This document shows positions 1 to 7,800 of a DNA stretch of 10,100 nucleotides, in pieces. Under the pieces are notes generated by a model. The model was not told where the DNA came from. It did not search any database and worked only from the letters and a program-made list of their open reading frames with translations. Within the stretch, counting starts at the first letter, position 1; the number at the start of each line of letters is the position of its first letter. The stretch lies in contig CAAEKI010000298.1 of assembly GCA_900756495.1 (NCBI GenBank), positions 1 through 10,100 of the forward strand, in the 5' to 3' direction. A program made the position numbers and the translations under genes. The DNA is from an uncultured Oscillospiraceae bacterium (GTDB lineage Bacteria; Bacillota; Clostridia; Oscillospirales; Oscillospiraceae).

Positions 1-1
1 T

Positions 2-265
2 ATCCCCCACTATACCGGGGCCGACTCCTTTGTCCGCAACGGCGCTTTCGTCACCTGCGGCGTGAACTACACCGACTTGGGCCGCGACACCGCCGGCCTG
101 GCCTATCAGGCTCTGACTGAGGGCATGGACGGCCTGGAGGACTTCTATAAGGTAGCCGGCGGCATCATTACCGTGAATACGGAGACTGCCGAGACCCTTG
201 GGGTGGACTACAGCCTGTTTGCCGACATGGGCGAGCTGGTGGAGGTTACCACTACCGAGGACTAA
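2..265 (+). CDS. ABC transporter substrate-binding protein, C-terminal part (TrpX-like, COG2984 type), 5' truncated by the window
   Basis: Only the last 87 codons are present, read in frame from base 2 to the TAA at 263-265. The visible protein runs YTGADSFVRNGAF, then VNYTDLGRDTAGLAYQALTEG, and ends with a segment containing NTETAETLGV. This order (a ligand-contact segment with an acidic pair, then GxNYxDLGRxTA, then vNxxTAexLGV) is typical of the C-terminal lobe of the ABC 'uncharacterised' substrate-binding family (PF04392, COG2984), whose characterised relatives include tryptophan-binding TrpX. The protein would act outside the membrane, delivering its ligand to the permease encoded next. 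The adjacent permease and ATPase of the matching COG4120/COG1101 types support the assignment. The substrate cannot be read from this fragment; tryptophan, tyrosine or another small molecule are all possible. The signal peptide and lipobox would lie upstream of the window. Confidence 0.85.
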   Translation: MPHYTGADSFVRNGAFVTCGVNYTDLGRDTAGLAYQALTEGMDGLEDFYKVAGGIITVNTETAETLGVDYSLFADMGELVEVTTTED

Positions 266-287
266 TCAAACTTACTTGTGCCGACGA

Positions 288-308
288 CCCCCGGACACGG
301 TCTGGGGG
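288..308 (+). other. Intercistronic hairpin between binding-protein and permease genes
   Basis: CCCCCGGAC (288-296) pairs with GTCTGGGGG (300-308), giving 9 bp with one G.U pair around an ACG loop. No T-run follows, so it is not a standard intrinsic terminator. It lies in the 70-nt gap between the binding-protein stop and the permease start. In many importer operons such a hairpin protects the upstream mRNA from 3' decay so that the binding protein is made in excess. That role is inferred here. Confidence 0.5.
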
Positions 309-335
309 CCTTGGTGCGCGAAAGGGGCCGTATAC

Positions 336-1244
336 ATGCTCTTCATCAGCCAGACCGCCCTGGAGCTGGGCTTCCTGTATGCCCTGGTGGCGATGGCGCT
401 CTACCTCAGTTACCGGGTGCTGGATATCGCGGATCTGACCACCGACGGGTGCTTTGTCCTGGGCGCCGCCGTGTCGGTGACCCTGGCGGCCAACGGCCAC
501 CCCATCCTGGCCATTCCGGCCGCTCTGGCGGCCGGGGCCTGCGCCGGCTTTGTCACCGCTTTTCTCCAGACCCGGCTGGGAGTGCCCTCTATCCTGGCGG
601 GTATTGTCACCAACACAGGTCTCTACACCATTAACCTGATGGCCATGGGCTGGAAGTCTAACGTAAGCCTTCTCAAGCAGGAGACGCTCTTCTCCCTCTT
701 CCGAAAAAGCGGAATTGGCGGGGAGTGGAGCGATACCCTTCTGGCCGCGCTCATCACTGTGGCGGCAGGGCTGCTGCTGACCTGGTTTCTGGGGACCCGG
801 CTGGGCCTCTCCATCCGGGCCACCGGCGACAACCGGGACATGGTTCGGGCCTCCTCGGTAAATCCCACCTTCACTGTCACAGTGGGACTGTGCGTGTCCA
901 ACGCCCTTACCGCCCTGTCCGGGGCGGCGGTGGGCCAGATGCAGAAGACCATCGACATCAACGGGGGAACCGGCGTAGTGGTCATTGGCCTGGCCTGCCT
1001 CATCATCGGCGAGACCATCGTGGGCCGTGGTCACGTGTTCCGGGGCGTCATCGCTGTAATGGTGGGCAGCATCGTCTACCGCTTTATCTATGCCATCGTT
1101 CTCACCACACGGGTGGTGCCCATCGAGTGCCTCAAGCTGGTCACCGCAATTATCGTTGGGCTGGCCATCGCCATGCCCAGCCTCAAGAAGTGGGCGGCCT
1201 TTCAGAAGCGGAAGCTGGCCGCCGGACGGAAGGGGGGGCGCTGA
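336..1244 (+). CDS. ABC transporter permease (TrpY-like, COG4120 / LivH-type fold)
   Basis: A 302-residue integral membrane protein that would form the channel of the importer with the flanking binding protein and ATPase. It has about eight hydrophobic segments, the first near residues 8-27. An early DLTTDG motif (33-38) follows SYRVLDIA, as in branched-chain-type permeases (BPD_transp_2, PF02653). A cytoplasmic loop GLSIRATGDNRDMVRASSVN (157-176) fits the ATPase-coupling loop of this family. The C-terminus is a basic tail (KKWAAFQKRK). The start chosen is ATG 336, with AAAGGGG at 321-327 about 8 nt upstream. An upstream in-frame ATG at 198 lies inside the binding-protein gene and would add a non-membrane-like extension, so it was rejected. 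The stop overlaps almost directly with the ATPase start (one base between), indicating co-transcription and probably coupled translation. The substrate is unknown. Confidence 0.92.
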   Translation: MLFISQTALELGFLYALVAMALYLSYRVLDIADLTTDGCFVLGAAVSVTLAANGHPILAIPAALAAGACAGFVTAFLQTRLGVPSILAGIVTNTGLYTINLMAMGWKSNVSLLKQETLFSLFRKSGIGGEWSDTLLAALITVAAGLLLTWFLGTRLGLSIRATGDNRDMVRASSVNPTFTVTVGLCVSNALTALSGAAVGQMQKTIDINGGTGVVVIGLACLIIGETIVGRGHVFRGVIAVMVGSIVYRFIYAIVLTTRVVPIECLKLVTAIIVGLAIAMPSLKKWAAFQKRKLAAGRKGGR

Positions 1245-1245
1245 T

Positions 1246-2046
1246 ATGTTGCGCATGGAGCAGATTTCCAAGACCTTTAATCCGGGGACTGTCAATGAGA
1301 AGAAGGCGCTCAACGCCGTCTCGCTCCACCTGAAGCCCGGCGACTTTGCCGCCATTGTGGGCTCCAATGGCGCGGGCAAGTCCACCCTCCTCAACGCTGT
1401 GGCGGGGAGCTTTTATGTGGACGAGGGGAGCATCACCCTGGGCGGAAAGAATATCACCTTCACGCCGGAGCACCGCCGCAGCCGGAGCATCGGCCGCCTG
1501 TTCCAGGATCCTCTGCGGGGTACTGCACCCCACATGACCATTGAGGAAAACCTGGCCCTGGCTTACCTGCGTACGGCCAGGGGAAAGGCGCCCTTCAGCC
1601 GGATCTCTAAAAAGGATAAGGCATTTTTTGCCGAGGAGCTCAAGCTTCTTGGGATGGGCCTGGAGGATCGGATGCGCCAGCCGGTGGGCCTGCTCTCGGG
1701 CGGCCAGCGCCAGGCCCTCACTCTGCTGATGGCTACTATGGTTCCTCCGGAGCTCCTCCTCCTGGACGAACATACGGCCGCTCTGGATCCGGGTACTGCC
1801 GAAAAGGTCATCGCCCTCACCCGGGAGATTGTCGCCCGGGATTCAATCACCTGCCTCATGGTCACCCACAATATGAAGCAGGCACTGGAGTTGGGCAACC
1901 GTACCCTGATGATGAATGCCGGACAGATTGTGCTGGACGTCAGCGGCGAGGAGCGGGAGGCCATGACCGTGGACGACTTGCTCCTCCGCTTCCGCCAGGG
2001 CGTGGGCAGAGAGCTGGACAACGACCGGATGCTGCTCTCCGATTGA
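1246..2046 (+). CDS. ABC transporter ATP-binding protein (TrpZ-like, COG1101 type)
   Basis: A 266-residue cytoplasmic ATPase that powers the importer. Visible motifs in order: Walker A GSNGAGKST (39-47), a Q-loop region RLFQDPLRG with TAPHMTIEENLALA just after it, ABC signature LSGGQ (150-154), Walker B LLLLDE with D174 and catalytic E175, D-loop AALDP, and H-loop VTHNM with H208. The combination DEHTAALDP and the Q-loop FQDP followed by a TAP..MTIEENL stretch is characteristic of the COG1101 ATPases that partner COG2984/COG4120 importers. The length is usual for a single-domain ATPase. The start is ATG 1246, one base after the permease stop, with an AAGGGGGGG purine run just upstream serving as the ribosome-binding site. 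It is probably the last gene of its operon, because a new promoter and a T-box leader follow. Confidence 0.93.
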   Translation: MLRMEQISKTFNPGTVNEKKALNAVSLHLKPGDFAAIVGSNGAGKSTLLNAVAGSFYVDEGSITLGGKNITFTPEHRRSRSIGRLFQDPLRGTAPHMTIEENLALAYLRTARGKAPFSRISKKDKAFFAEELKLLGMGLEDRMRQPVGLLSGGQRQALTLLMATMVPPELLLLDEHTAALDPGTAEKVIALTREIVARDSITCLMVTHNMKQALELGNRTLMMNAGQIVLDVSGEEREAMTVDDLLLRFRQGVGRELDNDRMLLSD

Positions 2047-2053
2047 GCAGAAA

Positions 2054-2073
2054 CCGCCTCCGGGGGCGGCTTT
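2054..2073 (+). terminator. Weak terminator-like hairpin after the ABC transporter operon
   Basis: CCGCCT (2054-2059) pairs with GGGCGG (2064-2069) around a CCGG loop, followed by CTTTCC. The stem is GC-rich but short and the T-run is only three bases, so termination here is plausible but not certain. Confidence 0.4.
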
Positions 2074-2102
2074 CCGGCTGCCTGCTCCAGTAAAACCCGC
2101 TC

Positions 2103-2130
2103 TTGACTTTTTCGGCCTGTTTGTTATACT
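2103..2130 (+). promoter_or_regulatory. Sigma-A promoter of the T-box/valS operon
   Basis: A -35 TTGACT (2103-2108) and a -10 TATACT (2125-2130) are separated by 16 nt. A TGT immediately before the -10 gives an extended -10. Transcription would start near 2136-2138, just before the T-box Stem I. This is the only good promoter seen in front of the YcxB-like gene and valS. Confidence 0.85.
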
Positions 2131-2149
2131 GAATAACATCTGAACAAAT

Positions 2150-2391
2150 TGAAAGGCAAGGATGGGGAGGAGTACGTTCACTCTGCGGTACAGAGAGGAG
2201 ACGGCCGGTGCGAGTCTCCGCGGGAGTGTGCGGAAGGTGGTCCCGGAGTCCGGGCTCTGAAGATGGGAGTAGGAGCCTGCGCCGCCCTGCGTTAGAGGGA
2301 AAAGAGCGCGGGCGCATTGCGTCCGAATTCAGGTGGTACCGCGGATGCGTTGACGTTCGCCCTGAACCGGAGACGGTTCAGGGCGTTTTTT
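2150..2391 (+). ncRNA. T-box riboswitch (tRNA-Val responsive leader)
   Basis: A cis-acting leader that binds uncharged tRNA and prevents termination. Stem I shows the AGTA S-turn (2171-2174) and a distal arm with GGAGAC (2197-2202) pairing GTCTCC (2214-2219) around a loop holding the conserved GGTG (2207-2210). The specifier loop is GAAG then GTG (2237-2239) then a purine. The helix below it is GGGA/TCCC, with a GGAG side consistent with the K-turn. Stem III is TGCGCC (2278-2283) with GGCGCA (2311-2316). The T-box itself is AGGTGGTACCGCGG (2331-2344), whose TGGT would pair with a tRNA 3' end ACCA (discriminator A, as in tRNA-Val). Antiterminator: TTCAGG (2328-2333) pairs CCTGAA (2361-2366), and GCG (2341-2343) pairs CGC (2358-2360). 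The same bases 2358-2366 are the left arm of the terminator, so the two folds exclude each other. Both GTG and the overlapping alternative GTC (2240-2242) are valine codons, which agrees with valS downstream. Confidence 0.95.
2358..2391 (+). terminator. T-box regulatory terminator
   Basis: A perfect 12-bp stem, CGCCCTGAACCG (2358-2369) with CGGTTCAGGGCG (2374-2385), closes on a GAGA tetraloop. Six Ts follow (2386-2391). It ends transcription when tRNA-Val is charged. The left arm is shared with the antiterminator. Confidence 0.95.
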
Positions 2392-2432
2392 ATGGCACAA
2401 TAAATACATATTATATTTAAGGAGGAGACGCA

Positions 2433-2975
2433 GTGAAGTTTGTCGTTCAGTCAGTCTACCAGAAGGAGGACGTCGTGGAGTTCCAGCGGGTGGTGGGCCT
2501 CACGGTCCAGAAGGGGAAAAACCTGATCTCCCGCATTACCTTCTTCTTTCTGGGCGCCTTGTTCCTGGTCACCGGCTGCAGTATGGCCGTGAGCGGTTCG
2601 GGCGGAGCCTGGGCCGTCGGCGGCATCATCGCCGGCATCGTACTCTGTATCCCCGGGGTGTACCACCACAAATATCTGGCCTGGTCCACCTGGCGGCGCT
2701 GGAAGCGGACCAACGGAGAGAAACAGATCAGCTACACCTTTGACGGCGACGGCATCGAGGAGCGCATGGAGGGCAACACCTTCCGCACACGCTATCATGA
2801 GGTGTATGCCTGTTTTGAGAATACGAAATATTTTTTCCTCTTTCTTTCCAAGCGGGAGGGGTATATTATGAAAAAATCTGACTTCGTTGAGGGAAAACCG
2901 GAAAAATTCAAGGATGCCCTGGAAAAGTGGTGTTCAGGCCGTATTCAGGTCTACCCCGTCAGCGATCCGAAATAA
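2433..2975 (+). CDS. YcxB-like two-TM membrane protein of unknown function, under T-box control
   Basis: A 180-residue protein. An N-terminal segment of about 30 residues precedes two hydrophobic helices (about 31-52 and 58-77). A basic WRRWKRTNG juxtamembrane stretch and a soluble C-terminal domain follow. That domain has the pattern ISYTFDGDGIEER, then YHEVYACFENTKYFFLFLS, then GYIMKKSDF, which is the pattern of the YcxB-like domain (PF14317) found in many small Firmicutes membrane proteins with no established function. The start is GTG 2433, with GGAGGA at 2421-2426 about 6 nt upstream, just past the T-box terminator. valS begins 24 nt after its stop, and no promoter or terminator is seen between them, so both genes should be induced when uncharged tRNA-Val accumulates. 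A role linked to valine supply or tRNA charging is possible but purely contextual. The family assignment is from memory of the pattern, not a search. Confidence 0.85.
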   Translation: MKFVVQSVYQKEDVVEFQRVVGLTVQKGKNLISRITFFFLGALFLVTGCSMAVSGSGGAWAVGGIIAGIVLCIPGVYHHKYLAWSTWRRWKRTNGEKQISYTFDGDGIEERMEGNTFRTRYHEVYACFENTKYFFLFLSKREGYIMKKSDFVEGKPEKFKDALEKWCSGRIQVYPVSDPK

Positions 2976-2999
2976 CGTTTCATAAAGGAGAAAAGCCCA

Positions 3000-5630
<2,631 letters not shown>

Positions 5631-5705
5631 ATCAAAGGGCGTGCGAAAAGCCGGGCTTCCGCTGCAATCAGTGGCATCTGAAAAGTAAGACGGCATTTTT
5701 ACAGG

Positions 5706-5737
5706 AAAAGGCATGGCCCGCGGGCCATGCCTTTTTT
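5706..5737 (+). terminator. Palindromic intrinsic terminator after valS
   Basis: GGCATGGCC (5710-5718) pairs with GGCCATGCC (5723-5731) around CGCG. AAAA lies on the 5' side and a run of six Ts on the 3' side. The core is a perfect palindrome and could work in both directions, although no convergent gene is seen. The 75 nt between the valS stop and this hairpin hold nothing else I can identify. Confidence 0.9.
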
Positions 5738-5779
5738 GTCCGGCGCAGATGTCCGGAGGGGATTGACTATCGCACATGC

Positions 5780-5808
5780 TTGACAAAGACCTTTGGCCAT
5801 GCTATACT
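5780..5808 (+). promoter_or_regulatory. Strong sigma-A promoter of the ABC-F gene
   Basis: A perfect -35 TTGACA (5780-5785), a 17-nt spacer and -10 TATACT (5803-5808) preceded by TGC (extended -10). Transcription would start near 5815, about 212 nt before the ABC-F start codon, leaving a long structured leader. A constitutively strong promoter followed by an attenuator is the usual layout of inducible antibiotic-resistance genes. Confidence 0.9.
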
Positions 5809-5837
5809 CTCGTCATCAAATTGAAAAGGGTGGGAAA

Positions 5838-5849
5838 ATGCGCAAGTAA
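5838..5849 (+). CDS. Three-codon upstream ORF (Met-Arg-Lys) in the ABC-F leader
   Basis: ATG CGC AAG TAA, preceded by an AAAAGGGTGGG purine run (5825-5834) at a workable distance. It lies about 23 nt downstream of the predicted transcription start. Such a minimal ORF in the leader of an ABC-F gene would be a natural sensor: a drug-stalled ribosome here would alter folding of the downstream leader. Translation is not proven by sequence. Confidence 0.55.
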   Translation: MRK

Positions 5850-5974
5850 ACTTTCTTTCCAGTCATGATAGGATTCCAGGCGACTCTGAAAAATGGGCCG
5901 CTGCCTCGTGACGAGAAGGATGGTTTACTGACACCGCCAGACGGTTTTGTTTTGGCGCGCTTTCCGTCGTGTCA

Positions 5975-6011
5975 GTCTGCCTTCGCGCCGCGAGGGCAGA
6001 CTTTTGTTTTT
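5975..6011 (+). terminator. Attenuator terminator just upstream of the ABC-F start
   Basis: GTCTGCC (5975-5981) pairs with GGCAGAC (5995-6001). The stem extends inward through one T.G pair and TCGC/GCGA to a 3-nt loop, 12 bp in all. TTTTGTTTTT follows (6002-6011). The terminator ends one base before the Shine-Dalgarno site (6013-6019), so it can only act as a conditional stop for the ABC-F gene. Confidence 0.88.
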
Positions 6012-6026
6012 CGGGAGGGATTGCGC

Positions 6027-7574
6027 GTGTTACAGGTGAGACAACTGACCATCACACATAAAAGAGACCTGACAACCCTGGTGGAAGGCCTCTCCTTCAG
6101 CCTGGCGCCGGGCGATCGGGCGGCTATCGTTGGAGAGGAGGGAAACGGCAAGTCCACGCTTCTCAAGCTGCTGTACGACCCCGCTCTGGCGGAACCATAT
6201 GTAGAGTGGACGGGAGATATTATAGCCAAGGGGCTTCGCCGGGGTTATCTGTCACAGGAGCTGACGCCGGGGGAACTGGATTTGCCGGTGACGACATTCT
6301 GTCAAAATATACCGGCCTTTGAGAGCGCCGATCCCGGAGAATTGGCGCAGACTGCAAGACAACTGGGGTTAAACCAAGAAATCTTTTACGACTGGAGGCC
6401 CATGTCGACCCTCTCCGGGGGCGAACGAGTGAAGCTGCGGCTGGCCTTGTTGCAGCTGGATCGGCCAGATGTTTTGCTGCTCGATGAACCATCCAATGAT
6501 CTGGACATGGAAACGCTTCGATGGGTGGAATGCTTTTTGCTCTCCTGTCCCGTCCCGGTGCTCTATGTGTCCCATGACGAGACATTGCTGGAGCGGACAG
6601 CCAATCTGATGATCCATCTGGAGCGGTTGCACCGGCGTACCCAACCTCGGGCGACAGTGGTTCGGACAGGCTACCGAGAGTACATGGCGCGCCGCAGTTT
6701 GGCCCTGGAACGTCAAGGACAGATTGCCCGGAAGGAGCGGGCGGAGTTTGACGCCAAGATGGAACGTTACCGCCAGATACGGGATAAGGTGAACCACGAT
6801 CAGGCCAATATCACCCGTCAGGATCCCCATGGTGGACGGCTGCTGAAAAAGAAGATGCATACCGTACAGGCGCTGGGGCGAAGGTTTGAACGGGAGAGGG
6901 CAGACATGCTCCCTATGCCGGAATGGGAGGAGGCCATTTTTGCCGCCTTTGACGGGCGAACGGCTGTTATTCCAAGGGGTAAGACAATTTTGAGGCTGGA
7001 TCTTGCGGCTCTCACCGTTGGAGAGCGAATTCTGGCTAAAAATATACGTTTGTGGATCACCGGGCCGGAGCGGATAGGGATTGTAGGGTTCAATGGGGTG
7101 GGAAAGTCTACTTTGCTGAAGGTTGCGGCTGAGGCGCTTGTGCTTCGACGGGATATTAATACGGCCTATATGCCTCAAAACTACGATGAGGGCCTGTTGG
7201 GGGATAAGACGCCGGTGGAACTGCTGGCTCCTTCCGGCAAGCGGGATGACATCACTTTGGCCAGAACTCTGCTAGGGGCCATGAAATATAAGACGGAGGA
7301 GATGGAACATCCGGCCGCGGCGCTTTCTGGCGGGCAGCGCGCCAAGGTGCTGTTTTTGGGTATGATACTCCAGGGGGCCAACGTGCTGGTGCTGGACGAA
7401 CCGACCCGAAACTTTTCGCCGCTGTCCGCTCCGGTGATCCGGCGGGCATTGGCTGATTTTCCGGGGTGCATCATCAGTGTCTCCCATGATAGATTATATT
7501 TAGAACAGGTGTGTACTCGTGTATTGGAACTGACGCCAGAGGGGTTGCGGGAAATATCATCCAATCAATATTGA
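6027..7574 (+). CDS. ABC-F ATPase, probable ribosome-protection (antibiotic resistance) type
   Basis: A 515-residue soluble protein with two ABC domains and no membrane segments. ABC1: Walker A GEEGNGKST (36-44), signature LSGGER (129-134), Walker B LLLDEPSNDLD with D153/E154, H-loop SHDETLL. A long charged helical linker (about 195-300) has a tip around VNHDQANITRQDPHGG, which would reach toward the ribosomal peptidyl-transferase/exit-tunnel region. ABC2: Walker A GFNGVGKST (354-362), signature LSGGQR (433-438), Walker B with D457/E458 in DEPTRNFSPLS, H-loop SHDRLYL. Both catalytic glutamates are intact. The start is GTG 6027, 8 nt after GGGAGGG (6013-6019). The reading frame stays open upstream to ATG 5865, but that stretch is the attenuator and its ATG has no Shine-Dalgarno site. 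The gene looks less GC-rich than valS, which may hint at transfer. An inducible leader favours antibiotic protection over a housekeeping EttA-like role; which drug class is unknown. Confidence 0.92.
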   Translation: MLQVRQLTITHKRDLTTLVEGLSFSLAPGDRAAIVGEEGNGKSTLLKLLYDPALAEPYVEWTGDIIAKGLRRGYLSQELTPGELDLPVTTFCQNIPAFESADPGELAQTARQLGLNQEIFYDWRPMSTLSGGERVKLRLALLQLDRPDVLLLDEPSNDLDMETLRWVECFLLSCPVPVLYVSHDETLLERTANLMIHLERLHRRTQPRATVVRTGYREYMARRSLALERQGQIARKERAEFDAKMERYRQIRDKVNHDQANITRQDPHGGRLLKKKMHTVQALGRRFERERADMLPMPEWEEAIFAAFDGRTAVIPRGKTILRLDLAALTVGERILAKNIRLWITGPERIGIVGFNGVGKSTLLKVAAEALVLRRDINTAYMPQNYDEGLLGDKTPVELLAPSGKRDDITLARTLLGAMKYKTEEMEHPAAALSGGQRAKVLFLGMILQGANVLVLDEPTRNFSPLSAPVIRRALADFPGCIISVSHDRLYLEQVCTRVLELTPEGLREISSNQY

Positions 7575-7621
7575 GGCTTATATGCTTAAGAGTGCTTCCG
7601 CCCGACAGGCGTCATAAGCCT
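7574..7621 (+). repeat. Inverted repeat at the end of the ABC-F gene
   Basis: AGGCTTAT (7574-7581) and ATAAGCCT (7614-7621) could form an 8-bp stem over a 32-nt loop that itself contains GCC/GGC. There is no T-run after it. It may be a 3' mRNA structure; no function is evident. Confidence 0.4.
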
Positions 7622-7641
7622 TATGGAGCTATCGTTTTATG

Positions 7642-7669
7642 GCCACCGGTCTTGAGCCGGTGGCATTTT
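7642..7669 (+). terminator. Likely terminator of the ABC-F gene
   Basis: GCCACCGG (7642-7649) pairs with CCGGTGGC (7657-7664) around TCTTGAG, followed by ATTTTC. The GC-rich stem is good but the T-run is short. Confidence 0.7.
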
Positions 7670-7717
7670 CCGCGGTCAGGTTGTTATTTTGCGTCACTTT
7701 TTGTCATGCGTTCGTAG

Positions 7718-7746
7718 TTGTGATTTGGAGGGCCGCGGGATACAAT
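7718..7746 (+). promoter_or_regulatory. Sigma-A promoter of the lipoprotein gene
   Basis: A -35 TTGTGA (7718-7723) and a -10 TACAAT (7741-7746) are separated by 17 nt. The start codon follows 54 nt later. Confidence 0.7.
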
Positions 7747-7800
7747 AATAGAAACATAGGCAGGACAGCGCCGATCGCGCGGAGAGGGAGGGAGATTGAG

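Larger units (their letters stand above)
5815..6026 (+). promoter_or_regulatory. Structured attenuator leader of the ABC-F gene
   Basis: This 5' untranslated region holds a three-codon upstream ORF (5838-5849) and several candidate hairpins. First hairpin: TTTC/AGTC (5856-5864) with GACT/GAAA (5882-5891), which a ribosome stalled on the upstream ORF would partly cover. Second: CTCG (5905-5908) with CGAG (5912-5915). Third: CTGACAC (5928-5934) with GTGTCAG (5969-5975), plus inner GACGG (5940-5944) with CCGTC (5964-5968). The last is the terminator at 5975-6001. CTGCCTCG (5901-5908) could instead pair with the terminator's 3' arm CGAGGGCAG (5991-5999, one bulged G), a candidate antiterminator. 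Pairings were found by eye and the switching scheme is inferred. ABC-F antibiotic-resistance genes in Gram-positive bacteria are known to use ribosome-mediated attenuation of this general form. Confidence 0.7.

Noticed and set aside
198..335. Permease start at ATG 198
   Set aside because: It lies inside the binding-protein gene and adds a non-hydrophobic extension absent from the family; ATG 336 has AAAGGGG upstream.
252..1394. A 380-codon minus-strand open frame opposite the permease gene
   Set aside because: Low-complexity Gly/His/Asp/Gln-rich translation, no family resemblance; an antisense shadow of the permease.
6021..6023. TTG 6021 as ABC-F start
   Set aside because: It lies only one base after the purine run at 6013-6019, too close; GTG 6027 has better spacing.
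5865..6026. Longer N-terminus of the ABC-F protein from ATG 5865
   Set aside because: The ATG has no Shine-Dalgarno site, the added stretch does not resemble ABC-F proteins, and it would be encoded by the attenuator hairpins. GTG 6027 follows a strong GGGAGGG.
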